DNA of 54,721 nt from Halobacillus fulvus (GTDB taxonomy: Bacteria; Bacillota; Bacilli; Bacillales; Halobacillaceae). A model generated the notes under the pieces. The model saw only the letters and a list, made by a program, of their open reading frames with translations, was not told the DNA's origin and did not search any database. The stretch spans positions 1-54,721 of the forward strand of contig SCFO01000011.1 of NCBI GenBank assembly GCA_004078665.1, given 5' to 3'. A program made the position numbers and the translations under genes. Below are positions 28,425-36,918 of this stretch, in pieces (the first letter of the stretch is position 1; each line of letters opens with the position of its first letter).

Positions 28425-29147
28425 CTACAACACTTTACTCAAGAACTCTTGTGTTCTAGGATTCTGTGGATTACTGAAAATATTTTGTGGTGTATCTTCT
28501 TCCATTATAATTCCTTCATCCATAAATAACACACGATCGCCGACTTCACGAGCGAATCCCATCTCGTGAGTCACCACGACCATCGTCATCCCTTCCTTCG
28601 CCAATTCTTTCATAACAGCAAGGACGTCCCCGACCAATTCAGGGTCAAGAGCAGATGTCGGTTCGTCAAACAGCATGATTTTCGGCTCCATCGCTAGTGA
28701 CCTAGCAATCGCCACACGCTGCTTCTGTCCGCCGGAGAGACTTTCTGGATAGACGTCCGCTTTGTCGCTGAGACCGACTTTTTCAAGCAGTGGTCTCGCA
28801 ACCGCTTCGGCGTCTTTCTTCTTCATCTTTTTCACTTTCATCGGTCCTAGCGTGATGTTATCAAGAACCGTCATATGCGGAAATAGATTAAAGTGTTGAA
28901 ACACCATACCGACTCGTGAGCGAATGTCATTGATATTCACTTTCGGATCTGTCAGGTTGTCTCCCTCAATTAATACGTCACCAGCTGTGATCTCTTCAAG
29001 CATATTCAGGCATCTCAGAAACGTACTTTTACCTGATCCAGAAGGGCCGATGACACACACCACTTCCTTCTCCTTAACTTCTGCATTTATTCCTTTTAAT
29101 ACTTCTGTCGATCCGAATGATTTATGCAAATCTCTTACGCTGATCAT
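28425..29147 (-). CDS. Polar amino-acid ABC transporter ATP-binding protein
   Basis: A 240-aa ABC ATPase of the GlnQ/HisP type. It has Walker [11 protein letters not shown]-loop [15 protein letters not shown], signature [16 protein letters not shown], Walker [15 protein letters not shown] and the switch His in VVVTHEM. The start is ATG at 29147, overlapping the permease stop as TAATG; a frame opening at 29222 would read through the permease end. It energises uptake by the two upstream gene products. Confidence 0.93.
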   Translation of the reverse strand: MISVRDLHKSFGSTEVLKGINAEVKEKEVVCVIGPSGSGKSTFLRCLNMLEEITAGDVLIEGDNLTDPKVNINDIRSRVGMVFQHFNLFPHMTVLDNITLGPMKVKKMKKKDAEAVARPLLEKVGLSDKADVYPESLSGGQKQRVAIARSLAMEPKIMLFDEPTSALDPELVGDVLAVMKELAKEGMTMVVVTHEMGFAREVGDRVLFMDEGIIMEEDTPQNIFSNPQNPRTQEFLSKVL

Positions 29148-29803
29148 TAGACATCCAGTCTCCTTTCTACCCTTCTTAAGTAAACAGCTGTCGGTACTGT
29201 GATGATGAGGTACATGATACATACCATCGTCAAGGCTTCAAAGGCTGCAAAGGTGATGCCGTAGTATTGCTGACCCATGTATAGCAATTCACCAACTGCG
29301 ATAACGGAGAATAAAGAAGTATCTTTCAAACTGATGACGAACTGGTTCCCTAGTGGTGGAATCATCCGTCTGAACGCTTGTGGCCAAATGATATAGCGCA
29401 TCGTCTGTCCTCGCGTAAGACCGACCGAACGCCCTGCTTCGTTTTGTCCTTTATCAATCGAATAAACAGCACCACGCACGATTTCTGCAATGTAAGCACC
29501 TGCGTTGATGGCAATCGCAATAATAGAAGCCGTAATTTTATCAATATTAAGACCTGTTAAATCAGAAAGACCGAAATAAATAAATAAGATTTGAGCAAGG
29601 ATCGGTGTTCCCCTGACGACTTCGACATAAACCGTCGCGATCCCGTAAATGATTTTATTTTTAGAAAGTCGTGCCAGGCCAAACACTGCCCCGAGCGCGA
29701 ATCCAATGATTAATCCGACAAATGTTATTAATAGTGTCCATACGAGTCCTTCCAGAAGGAACGGCATGACCCGGTAGTAGTGTGATTCTGTTATAAACTC
29801 CAT
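29147..29803 (-). CDS. Polar amino-acid ABC transporter permease
   Basis: A 218-aa HisM/GlnP-type permease with five predicted membrane segments. The EAA-like loop is [21 protein letters not shown], and [21 protein letters not shown] is typical. The start is taken as ATG at 29803 after AAGGGG; a frame from 29857 adds 18 residues. It overlaps the ATPase start. A hairpin separates it from the binding-protein gene. Confidence 0.92.
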   Translation of the reverse strand: MEFITESHYYRVMPFLLEGLVWTLLITFVGLIIGFALGAVFGLARLSKNKIIYGIATVYVEVVRGTPILAQILFIYFGLSDLTGLNIDKITASIIAIAINAGAYIAEIVRGAVYSIDKGQNEAGRSVGLTRGQTMRYIIWPQAFRRMIPPLGNQFVISLKDTSLFSVIAVGELLYMGQQYYGITFAAFEALTMVCIMYLIITVPTAVYLRRVERRLDV

Positions 29804-29846
29804 CTGTGTATTCGCCCCTTGTCTGTATCGTTTTTGTTCAAAAGAA

Positions 29847-29875
29847 AAACGCAACAAGCTAATCCTTGTTACGTT
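29847..29875 (-). terminator. Hairpin between binding-protein and permease genes
   Basis: On the minus strand AAACGTAACAAG pairs with CTTGTTGCGTTT (one mismatch), followed by TTCTTTT. It is a probable partial terminator favouring the binding protein. Confidence 0.65.
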
Positions 29876-29914
29876 TCCCTTGATCAGCTATTCCTCGTTG
29901 ACTGCACCCCGACT

Positions 29915-30688
29915 TTATTCAGAGGATTCTGTGCCGTATTTACGCTCACCGAACCACTCTTCATAAATATCGTCGTACGTACCATTGTCAATTAATGTTT
30001 GAAGGGCTTCGTTCACATCTTCCACCAGCTCGGAATCTTGAGGGAACGCAATACCATACTGCTCACCCTGAAGAATGTCTCCGACTGTCTTCAGACCTGC
30101 ACCGTCATTAGCGACATAGTATTGTACGTTCGGTACATCATACATGACCGCATCAAGACGTCCAGCTTCCAGGTCCATGTAGGCTTCTACAATACCCGGG
30201 AATGTAATCAACTCAGCATCCGGGTGGTTGTCCTGGATGTATGTTTCACTCGTCGTACCGGAACGCGTTCCTACACGCTTTCCAGCAAGATCATCTTCGG
30301 ATTGGATATCCGTATTATCTTCACTTACTGCGATCATAAGACCAGCATCATAGTATGGATCAGAGAAATCGATCGTTTCGGCACGTTCTTCTGTAATCGT
30401 CATCCCTGCAATTCCGATATCATAACGACCGGATTGCATACCACTGACTACTCCATCGAATTTCATCGATTCAATCTCGACTTCGAAACCTGCTTCATCC
30501 GCAATCGCACGGATCAGATCCATGTCGAAACCATCCATTTCACCTGTTTCCTCATTCATAAATTCGAACGGAACGAAGTTGTTATCTGTTGCTACCGTGT
30601 ACTTCTCAGTAGCATCCGCTCCGCCGCAAGCCGCCAATAAAGCGGACATTGCAAACACCAACATCAGCAAAGACCATTTTTTCTTCAC
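29915..30688 (-). CDS. Amino-acid-binding lipoprotein (family 3)
   Basis: A 257-aa lipoprotein with lipobox LLAAC followed by a family 3 binding fold: YTVATDNNFVPFEFMNEETGEMDGFDMDLIRAIA, SDPYYDAGLMIAV and GTRSGTTSETYI. Glutamine, cystine or a related polar amino acid is likely, but I cannot choose. The start is GTG at 30688, 5-6 nt after GGGGGAG; an ATG at 30715 overlaps that ribosome binding site. It is first gene of the operon. Confidence 0.92.
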   Translation of the reverse strand: MKKKWSLLMLVFAMSALLAACGGADATEKYTVATDNNFVPFEFMNEETGEMDGFDMDLIRAIADEAGFEVEIESMKFDGVVSGMQSGRYDIGIAGMTITEERAETIDFSDPYYDAGLMIAVSEDNTDIQSEDDLAGKRVGTRSGTTSETYIQDNHPDAELITFPGIVEAYMDLEAGRLDAVMYDVPNVQYYVANDGAGLKTVGDILQGEQYGIAFPQDSELVEDVNEALQTLIDNGTYDDIYEEWFGERKYGTESSE

Positions 30689-30950
30689 TTGTTCTCCCCC
30701 TTTTTGTTTGTCCACTTATAATTATCTCAAAAAGCGGCACTAACACAAATTTTCTGAACATTGTTTATATTATCATATTTATACAAAAATTCATATAAAA
30801 TTTACATAGATATGTATTTCCTCTTAATTTCATGCAATTATTAAACTTTTCTAACAATTACACAGGATTTGAAAGTTGACTTTTTGAGTGGAACCATACT
30901 CAATGATTCTTTCTGCCCTTCGAACAGGAAAAAAATGTTTAAATAATAAA
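30689..30950. other. Upstream region of the amino-acid ABC operon
   Basis: Strongly AT-rich sequence holding the promoter of the binding-protein gene. I see no gene or clear operator. Confidence 0.35.
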
Positions 30951-30952
30951 AC

Positions 30953-30985
30953 AAAAAACTTGCAGGAAGCCCTGCAAGTTTTTTG
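30953..30985 (-). terminator. Terminator of the first PepSY gene
   Basis: AAAAAACTTGCAGG and CCTGCAAGTTTTTT form a 14-bp perfect stem. Confidence 0.9.
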
Positions 30986-31540
30986 TTAGTCATCATCACG
31001 ATCGTCATCGTCGTCATCATCTCTATCTTTTTCGAAATTCAAAATGTCACCGGATTGATCATCGATATCCAACTCGTATTCGTACGTTCCGTCTTTCATT
31101 TCAACCTCATAGTATCCATCATCATCGTATTCAAATTCGACAATCTCTCCATCCACCTCGTTGTTGGCAATCTCTTTCGCACGATCTGAGCTTACCTGAG
31201 GCTGATTCGACGTCCCGTTTTGACGATTGTCGTCATCATCACGATCCACTTTTACTACTTCCCCTGTGTTGGCATCAATGTCTATGTCTACTTCCTGTCC
31301 ATTTTCAAGGTTTCCGTCGAACTCATACACGAGGCGTCCATCATCACGGTCACGTTCGACTTTGTTTACGGTAAGACCTTCAAGTTCCTCTTTAGCCGTG
31401 GACTCTGCTTCTTCGAGGGAGATGCTGACGTTTTCCTCATCCGGGTTCCAATCATCTCCATTCGTTGTGGCACTGACACCAATGCCGCCTCCAATGACGA
31501 CTGCTCCGATGATTCCTCCGATTAACCATTTTCTATTCAT
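30986..31540 (-). CDS. PepSY-domain protein with poly-Asp tail
   Basis: A 184-aa exported or membrane-anchored protein with an N-terminal hydrophobic segment (about 4-22). Two PepSY domains follow (about 38-100: ISLEEAESTAKEELEG; about 112-170: SSDRAKEIANNEVDGE). The tail is almost pure Asp/Arg (DRDDDDDDDRDDD). PepSY domains are thought to inhibit or modulate proteases, or to sense at the surface. It lies in the same direction as the second PepSY gene and the two-component system, with a repeat element between them. Confidence 0.82.
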   Translation of the reverse strand: MNRKWLIGGIIGAVVIGGGIGVSATTNGDDWNPDEENVSISLEEAESTAKEELEGLTVNKVERDRDDGRLVYEFDGNLENGQEVDIDIDANTGEVVKVDRDDDDNRQNGTSNQPQVSSDRAKEIANNEVDGEIVEFEYDDDGYYEVEMKDGTYEYELDIDDQSGDILNFEKDRDDDDDDDRDDD

Positions 31541-31637
31541 TTGTTGTTTCCTCCTTTGTTTGTTTCTAACTACATCTTACAAAGCAAAGATGAGAAACAA
31601 GCGAAAGAAAAATGAGAAATCCATGAGAGATAAGGGC

Positions 31638-31772
31638 AGATTTCCGTTATGGTAAAAAAGGTATGGAGGTCCGGGGAATCGGGAGACTCCTATGGGAGGA
31701 AGCTCAGCGGCCGCCCATGGAAAGCGATCGATCCCCCGAACCTCCATACTCATGATACTGCAACGGAAACCA
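31638..31772 (+). repeat. Intergenic repeat element, short divergent copy
   Basis: It is bounded by TTTCCGTTA and CAACGGAAAC. The outer stem is GGAGGTCCGGGGAATC with GATCCCCCGAACCTCC. GAGACTCCTATGGGAGGAAG and GCTCAGCGGCCGCCCATGG remain, but the central CCCGCAGGAGC hairpin is absent. The outer stem sequence differs from other copies while pairing is kept. Confidence 0.82.
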
Positions 31773-31779
31773 TTAAAAT

Positions 31780-31816
31780 GAAAAAGACAAAACCGCCTAA
31801 CGGATTTGTCTTTTTA
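31780..31816 (-). terminator. Terminator abutting the second PepSY stop
   Basis: AAAAAGACAAA and TTTGTCTTTTT form the stem, and the stop codon lies within its right edge. Confidence 0.75.
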
Positions 31817-32386
31817 GTCATCCCACGTTACGGAAAGGACTTCTCCCGTAATGGCATGGATTTGCACAGTAGCTTCTAAATCATCGTCCCGCTCCATTTC
31901 AATCAAATAGTACGACTGTCCATTCGATTGTTCAAAGTCGACATCATCAATCGTTCCTGTCACTTGTTCAAGCGCAATCGAACGTGCTTCTTGCTCACTG
32001 ATCGGCTGGGCAGGCTCGGCAGGCTGTTCAGTCTGAGGTTCTTCTGTAGACGATGGTGGATCCTGTTGCGGCTGTGGCTCTTCCTCAGCCGGCGCATTAC
32101 TATTTTCACCTTGTGTCTCTAGTTGCTCGACCTGAACCACGCTGCCATCTTCCTGAGACACTTCGATCCTGTACCGATTGCCATTGAGCTCCATCATGGC
32201 GATATAGGTATCTCCGTTATCCATCAATTCAAGAATTTCTCCGCTGTATTGCTCTTTAATTCTTTCCTCTGCCTGTACGGCTGTCAGTTTTTCTGTCGTC
32301 GTCATCCGGTCGATCACTTGCCAACCGATCAGGACAACCACTAGTGCTATAACGATTGAGAGAATGAATGGTCGTTTCTTTTTCAT
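31814..32386 (-). CDS. Membrane-anchored PepSY-domain protein (YkoJ-like)
   Basis: A 190-aa protein with one membrane segment (about 7-24) and a first PepSY domain (about 35-85, LTAVQAEERIKEQYSGEILE). A Pro/Glu/Gln-rich linker (PAEEEPQPQQDPPSSTEEP) joins a second PepSY domain (about 130-190, ISEQEARSIALEQVTG). It follows the histidine-kinase gene by 57 bp, as ykoJ follows ykoGH in B. subtilis. It is a probable regulatory target or modulator of the kinase. Confidence 0.82.
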   Translation of the reverse strand: MKKKRPFILSIVIALVVVLIGWQVIDRMTTTEKLTAVQAEERIKEQYSGEILELMDNGDTYIAMMELNGNRYRIEVSQEDGSVVQVEQLETQGENSNAPAEEEPQPQQDPPSSTEEPQTEQPAEPAQPISEQEARSIALEQVTGTIDDVDFEQSNGQSYYLIEMERDDDLEATVQIHAITGEVLSVTWDD

Positions 32387-32443
32387 CAGACTCCCTCCTC
32401 TACTCTCATCATACCTCGTAAAAATGAGAGTTCTCTGAGAAAA

Positions 32444-33799
32444 TCAATTTTTAATCGGAAGTCGAATCCTAGCTTTCGTTCCTGTTCCAAGCTCGCTTTC
32501 CAAATCGATTTCAGCTCCCAATGCACGAGATAATTCTTTTGCTAGCGAAAGCCCGAGACCGTATCCGCCAGCTTTTCTTGAGCGGGCTTTATCAACACGG
32601 TAAAACCGGTCAAACACTTTCGGAAGATCTTCAGAAGAAATACCAATTCCACGATCCTCTATTCGAATGGTGGCAAAATCCCCCTCGTGTTTCACCTCGA
32701 CAGAGATTGAATCCTCACTGTACTTTCTGGCATTATCCATAAAAATATAGAGGAGCTGTTTTAATTTGTTTTCGTCCGTTTCGACGAAAACGTCCGCTTC
32801 GATTTCCAGATGAACCTCCCTCTGATAAGCTTTCACAAATGACCTGACCGTTGACTGCACTATAGAAGTCAACGAATGAGACGTAATCTTAATGCTCCAC
32901 TGCTCCTCATTTTTTGCTAGTAGAAGAAGCTGTTGCGTTAATTCCCTCATCCTTTCTGCTTCAGACTCAATAGCCTCCACAGATTCTTTAAAAAGTTCCT
33001 CTTCCTGTTTCCCGCGCCTTCGTAATAAACTCGCATATGATTCAATCACCGTCAGCGGTGTTTTCAATTCATGAGACGCATTCGAAACGAATTGCTCCTG
33101 CTTTTCATAGTTATTTTGAAGCTGTTCGATCATTTCGTTAAATGTCTTCGTCATCTCATAGAGTTCATCCTTTGATTTTTGAGGAGGATCGATCTGCTGA
33201 AATTGGCCGCTTCCCCTGATCTGCTTCATCGTCGAAATCAGTGATGTAATCGGATTCGTTATCACGTTGCTGAGCAGACGTGCGGAAATGATCGAAGGGA
33301 TGATGGCAACAATCGTCACGACAAGCAGCACAACGAGCAGAATCCTTAGGTTCGTAGCGGTAATCGATAAATCCTCTGTCCACTGCAAGGCAGCAATTTG
33401 ACCGTTTTCCCAAATGACTGGAATGGAAACGAAAGCATGAGGCGTACCGAAGTAGTCCCGAATTTCCGTCACTTCCTCCGGCTGATAGTCTGTGTTGATC
33501 TCAATCAGCTCCTGCTGACTGCTCCCACCAGTCACAGCTGTCAAGACCTGTCCATTTTCATCGACAATTTTAATCATCCCGTTGGCCGGAACATAAGCAC
33601 GGACTAATTCGAGTCTCGGTACGTCAGATTGGTTGGAGCTGATGCCCGATACAGCAAACGCAGCCTGATCCTGTGCCTGGTCCAGTTCACTACTATACAT
33701 CAGACGGCTGAACGAAAAATAAATCGCGGTGACGACAAGAACGAGAAGAATAACAAAGACGACCGTTGTATAGACGTGAATTTTATTCGATAATTTCAT
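32444..33799 (-). CDS. Sensor histidine kinase (YkoH-like)
   Basis: A 451-aa membrane kinase. TM1 lies at about 10-32, an extracellular sensor at 33-145, TM2 at about 148-170 and HAMP at about 171-225. HisKA carries the phosphorylated His243 in NASHELKTPLTVIESYASLL. The ATPase has an N box (LLYIFMDNARKYS), G1 (IRIEDRGIGIS) and G2 (GGYGLGLSLAKEL). Its ATG overlaps the regulator stop by 4 nt. The signal is unknown; its PepSY neighbours suggest an envelope signal. Confidence 0.95.
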   Translation of the reverse strand: MKLSNKIHVYTTVVFVILLVLVVTAIYFSFSRLMYSSELDQAQDQAAFAVSGISSNQSDVPRLELVRAYVPANGMIKIVDENGQVLTAVTGGSSQQELIEINTDYQPEEVTEIRDYFGTPHAFVSIPVIWENGQIAALQWTEDLSITATNLRILLVVLLVVTIVAIIPSIISARLLSNVITNPITSLISTMKQIRGSGQFQQIDPPQKSKDELYEMTKTFNEMIEQLQNNYEKQEQFVSNASHELKTPLTVIESYASLLRRRGKQEEELFKESVEAIESEAERMRELTQQLLLLAKNEEQWSIKITSHSLTSIVQSTVRSFVKAYQREVHLEIEADVFVETDENKLKQLLYIFMDNARKYSEDSISVEVKHEGDFATIRIEDRGIGISSEDLPKVFDRFYRVDKARSRKAGGYGLGLSLAKELSRALGAEIDLESELGTGTKARIRLPIKN

Positions 33800-34482
33800 C
33801 GCGGATCCTTCAGTACATATCCGACACCACGGACCGTGTGGATCAATTTCGGTTCAAAGCCTTTATCCATTTTATTGCGGAGGTAGCGGACGTACACATC
33901 CACAATGTTCGTATCGCCATAGTAATCGTAACCCCAAACCCCATCCAGCAACTGGTCCCGTGAAAGAACCTGGCGCTGATTTTTCACAAAATAAAGCAGA
34001 AGCGAGAATTCCCGAGCCGTAAGCTCGATTTCTTCCCCGTTCCGATACACTTCGTGAGTCGCCTCATCAATGGATAAATCCGCAATCATGAGGCCTGAGG
34101 CTTTTGATCTGCTCTGCTTACTACGCAGAGAGGCCCTTACTCGGGCAAGCAGTTCTTCAATTTGGAAGGGCTTCGTCACATAGTCGTTTGCCCCAAGATC
34201 GAGTCCTGTCACTTTATCATCAATAGAGTCCTTCGCCGTCAGCATAATGACAGGTGTTTCATCGTCACCCGAACGTATTCTTCTTAAAATGTCGATTCCA
34301 CTCATTCCCGGAAGCATGACATCGAGTAAAATGAGGTCCCACGTCTGCTCCCTCACCCTCTGCAACGCATCTAAACCATCGTGGATTTTTTCAACATGAT
34401 AGCCTTCAAATGTCAACTCCAGCTCAAGGACACGGGCGATTTTTTCTTCATCTTCCACCACTAAAATTTGAGACTTTTCCAC
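33796..34482 (-). CDS. OmpR-family response regulator (YkoG-like)
   Basis: A 228-aa regulator with a receiver domain. ILVVEDEEKIARVLE gives the acidic pocket, the phospho-acceptor Asp is in LILLDVMLPGMSG, and Thr and Lys are in MLTAKD and YVTKPF. A winged helix follows (LTAREFSLLLYFV through RYLRNKMDKGFEPKLIHTVRGVGY). The start is taken as GTG at 34482, 7 nt after GAGGG; an ATG at 34500 has a poor site. It is the first gene of the two-component operon. Confidence 0.94.
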   Translation of the reverse strand: MEKSQILVVEDEEKIARVLELELTFEGYHVEKIHDGLDALQRVREQTWDLILLDVMLPGMSGIDILRRIRSGDDETPVIMLTAKDSIDDKVTGLDLGANDYVTKPFQIEELLARVRASLRSKQSRSKASGLMIADLSIDEATHEVYRNGEEIELTAREFSLLLYFVKNQRQVLSRDQLLDGVWGYDYYGDTNIVDVYVRYLRNKMDKGFEPKLIHTVRGVGYVLKDPR

Positions 34483-34689
34483 AGCGCATCCCTCACACAT
34501 CTTTTAGCGTTATTTTAGCACAGCCGGGGAGAAATCATGTGATTTCAGATTGGATAACATGCAAAAAAAGGGTATGCAAGATAAAAAATGTAAAAGTTAA
34601 TGAAAATTTTTAAAAAATAATGAAAAATGTACAAATACATGCCTGAATGACACACTATAATACGAAATAGATAGACAAACAAAGAGACG

Positions 34690-34731
34690 ACTGGTTCTTA
34701 TATACTTACCCTACATAGCCTAAGAACCAGT
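34690..34731 (+). promoter_or_regulatory. Inverted repeat with SinR-box-like arms upstream of the SinI-like gene
   Basis: ACTGGTTCTTA (34690-34700) and TAAGAACCAGT (34721-34731) form an 11-bp perfect inverted repeat. Each arm contains GTTCTTA, one base from the SinR consensus GTTCTYT. TATAAT at 34656-34661 is a probable -10 upstream. Confidence 0.5.
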
Positions 34732-34765
34732 AAACTACCACCTAACTTTACGGGAGGTTAAAAAG

Positions 34766-34903
34766 ATGAAAACAATGCCAGACGTACAGAAGTTAGATGT
34801 TGAATGGGTAGCTTTATTGGAAGAGGCGAAATCGATAGGGTTAAGCAAAGAGGAGATCAGAGAATTTATAGAGAGCTCCATCATATTGAACCAGGCAAAA
34901 TGA
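34766..34903 (+). CDS. SinI-like anti-repressor peptide (45 aa)
   Basis: A 45-aa protein with the SinI pattern, LDVEWVALLEEAKSIGLSKEEIREFI. In B. subtilis this region forms a hook of two helices that binds SinR and blocks its DNA binding. GGGAGG lies 8 nt before the ATG and a terminator follows at once, so it is a free-standing gene. A second SinI-like gene and a SinR-like gene lie 1.8 kb downstream. Confidence 0.82.
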   Translation: MKTMPDVQKLDVEWVALLEEAKSIGLSKEEIREFIESSIILNQAK

Positions 34904-34938
34904 CACCTTCACTTCAGTGAAGGTGTTCCTTTTTATTT
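34903..34938 (+). terminator. Terminator of the first SinI-like gene
   Basis: ACACCTTCACT and AGTGAAGGTGT form an 11-bp stem with a 2-nt central gap, followed by CCTTTTTATTTT. Confidence 0.8.
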
Positions 34939-34982
34939 TGTAGTATAATAGTGGAAAGACGTAACGGAGGGAGGCAGCCTTC

Positions 34983-36176
34983 ATGACGGTTTCCAGCTAT
35001 GAACTGATTCAATTGATGAAAGACTGTTCGACAGCCTTACAAATTCCTGTCCTGATTTTTGATTCCCAGTACAAACTTATACATAAATTTCCTGAGTCGT
35101 TTGAAAAACCGCCGGTCGAGCTGTCCAGGATCATCCTGCCTTTTCTGAAGCAAAGTGAAATGATTCCCTATTCTCTTCAGATTTATGCAGATGATTACGA
35201 TCAAAATATATTTATCTATGCAACTCACACTTCCAAGGATGGCACTATCTTTTTAGCGTTCGGCCCTTTTCTTCAATATGAATACGGTCGCAAACAGATT
35301 CATAAGCTGATGCACTCCAACAAACATTCATTAGATGAGAACACGATGCTCGCCTACTTCCAACAGCTTCCTGTATTCAAGTCGAGTCAAATCTCTTCAT
35401 TAGAAAGGATTTTGTGGCACCTTCTTCCTTCAAATGAGGAAAACGGAAAAGAAGACATAGTGAAAAAATCCAGTCAAAACTACTCAAAGAAAATTACATC
35501 TCCACTGCTTTCCGAACAATTGAAAGATCATTTTCTGGACGCTTTTAAGAAAAACAGTCCCGAAATGCTGATAATCTATGAAAAATACAAAGTTCAGGAC
35601 TCGCAAAATTTGGCGAACGGAGACAAAGTACGGTCCGCAAAAAACAAAATGATCCGCCTGATCACAGAGCTTGTTCATATTTGTCTCGAAGCAGGATCAG
35701 GTTCTTCTCGTGATGATATCCTTTTGTTAAGTGAGTTTTATACCAACCATCTGGAGATGCAAACTGAGCTAGAAGCCTTAGAAGCACTCGAAAAGACCAT
35801 CATTCAATCTTTCAGGGAAAGACTGCACCCTGAACGGGAGGAGTCCGAGTATTCCCCGCTTGTAGAAAGGTCCCAGCGGTATATTTTTCAAAACCTCTCA
35901 GAGGAAATAAGTCTGAAAGATATTGCCCATGAATTGAATATCCATCCAGGCTACTTGTCGAGCATGTTTAAAAAAGAAGTCGGTGTCTCGGTCTCGCACT
36001 TCATCAATGCCCAAAGAATTCAGGAGGCCAAGGAGCTGCTGAGCATCACAGATTATTCGCTCATGGAAATCAGCACGATTCTTGGATACAATAGCCAAAG
36101 CTATTTCACTCGTGTTTTTAAACAATTCGAGGGCATGGGACCAAAAGAATTCAGAAACAAATTCCAAACCAGCTGA
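34983..36176 (+). CDS. AraC-family transcriptional regulator
   Basis: A 397-aa cytosolic regulator. An N-terminal sensor-like region of about 130 aa (VLIFDSQYKLIHKFPESF, FLAFGPFLQYEYGRKQI) and a helical middle precede a C-terminal AraC double helix-turn-helix (about 295-395: EISLKDIAHELNIHPGYLSS, MEISTILGYNSQSYFTRVFK). It resembles AraC regulators of surface or virulence genes in Gram-positives. GGAGGGAGG lies 9 nt before the ATG. Its targets are not evident; it lies between two SinI-like genes in a regulatory cluster. Confidence 0.88.
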   Translation: MTVSSYELIQLMKDCSTALQIPVLIFDSQYKLIHKFPESFEKPPVELSRIILPFLKQSEMIPYSLQIYADDYDQNIFIYATHTSKDGTIFLAFGPFLQYEYGRKQIHKLMHSNKHSLDENTMLAYFQQLPVFKSSQISSLERILWHLLPSNEENGKEDIVKKSSQNYSKKITSPLLSEQLKDHFLDAFKKNSPEMLIIYEKYKVQDSQNLANGDKVRSAKNKMIRLITELVHICLEAGSGSSRDDILLLSEFYTNHLEMQTELEALEALEKTIIQSFRERLHPEREESEYSPLVERSQRYIFQNLSEEISLKDIAHELNIHPGYLSSMFKKEVGVSVSHFINAQRIQEAKELLSITDYSLMEISTILGYNSQSYFTRVFKQFEGMGPKEFRNKFQTS

Positions 36177-36196
36177 CGATCAGCTGGTTTTTTTAT
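36167..36196 (+). terminator. Terminator overlapping the AraC stop codon
   Basis: AACCAGCTGA and TCAGCTGGTT form the stem, followed by a run of T. The stop codon lies in the stem. Confidence 0.8.
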
Positions 36197-36365
36197 GTCA
36201 ATTTTTAAACCTACTCAATCTATTAAATGCTTGTAGATAGATAAGAGAGGAACAGGTAGCAATCCTCTTTCGCAATCTTCTATATACCCCCAAGACCCTT
36301 CATCAAACGATTCTGTCTCAAAAGAAACCCTTAGTTTATTCCTCAAAAAATTATATCAATCTCAC

Positions 36366-36497
36366 GTTCTTTAAAAAGAATTAAAAGGAAGGATAACAAC
36401 GATAAATGCAGAAAAATACTCCGCTAATGTTCTCTATAATGAAATTTAGGTCTTCCCTTTTTCGCTAAAACGTTCTATAATATTCTTTATAAAGAAC
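36366..36497 (+). promoter_or_regulatory. Array of SinR-type boxes upstream of the SinR-like gene
   Basis: GTTCTTT (36366-36372), GTTCTCT (36429-36435) and an inverse AAAGAAC (36491-36497) match the SinR consensus GTTCTYT; GTTCTAT (36472-36478) is one base off. TTCTTTATAAAGAA (36483-36496) is a perfect palindrome. Two TATAAT boxes (36435-36440 and 36476-36481) overlap the sites, suggesting autorepression. The preceding stretch from 36197 shows no gene. Confidence 0.6.
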
Positions 36498-36534
36498 AAA
36501 ACGTTTTCTATCATGTTTGATTGGGGGTATCCAA

Positions 36535-36768
36535 ATGACAACTATCGGAGAAAAGATTCGCACCTTACGTATCGGAAAAGGATTCTCTGTCAACGAATTC
36601 GCCAAACGATCCGGTGTCTCAAAGTCTTACATCAGCAACATCGAACGCGGGGTCCAAAAAAATCCATCACTGATCGTCATGGGAAAGTTGGCCAGGACAC
36701 TTGATGTTCCGCTCGAAGATTTACTTTCCGCAAAATGGCCGTCTAATGACGAGAAGGATGCAAAATAA
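36535..36768 (+). CDS. Short SinR-like helix-turn-helix repressor (77 aa)
   Basis: A Xre-type DNA-binding protein. TIGEKIRTLRIGKGFSVNEFAKRSGVSKSYISNIERG is very close to the SinR/SlrR DNA-binding domain, then NPSLIVMGKLARTLDVPLEDLL. SinR itself is about 111 aa; here only about 10 residues follow the DNA-binding domain. The C-terminal helical hook used by SinR for dimerisation and SinI binding is therefore missing or minimal. The start is taken as ATG at 36535, 7 nt after GGGGG; a frame from 36517 adds six residues. It is first in a likely three-gene operon. Confidence 0.85.
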   Translation: MTTIGEKIRTLRIGKGFSVNEFAKRSGVSKSYISNIERGVQKNPSLIVMGKLARTLDVPLEDLLSAKWPSNDEKDAK

Positions 36769-36789
36769 AAAGAGGAGAGGTGAACGGAA

Positions 36790-36918
36790 ATGGAAGAGGT
36801 GAAACAAATCGACAAGGACTGGATAAAAATGATGCAGGAAGCCAAGCAACTCGGACTCAGTATTAAAGACATTCAGTATTTTATTAAATGCCAGCAGGAA
36901 ATGAGGAGAAGCTCATGA
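36790..36918 (+). CDS. SinI-like peptide (42 aa) in the SinR-like operon
   Basis: A 42-aa protein, MEEVKQIDKDWIKMMQEAKQ then LGLSIKDIQYFIKCQQEMRR. It fits the SinI motif (D-W-x2-M-x2-A-x2-L-G-L-x3-I). AGGAGAGG lies 9 nt before the ATG. Its stop overlaps the start of the next gene (ATGA). It probably antagonises a SinR-type partner, or pairs with it in place of that protein's missing C-terminal region. Confidence 0.8.
   Translation: MEEVKQIDKDWIKMMQEAKQLGLSIKDIQYFIKCQQEMRRSS

Noticed and set aside
29999-30640. 213-codon forward frame opposite the amino-acid-binding protein
   Set aside because: Antisense shadow of a clear lipoprotein gene with low-quality composition.
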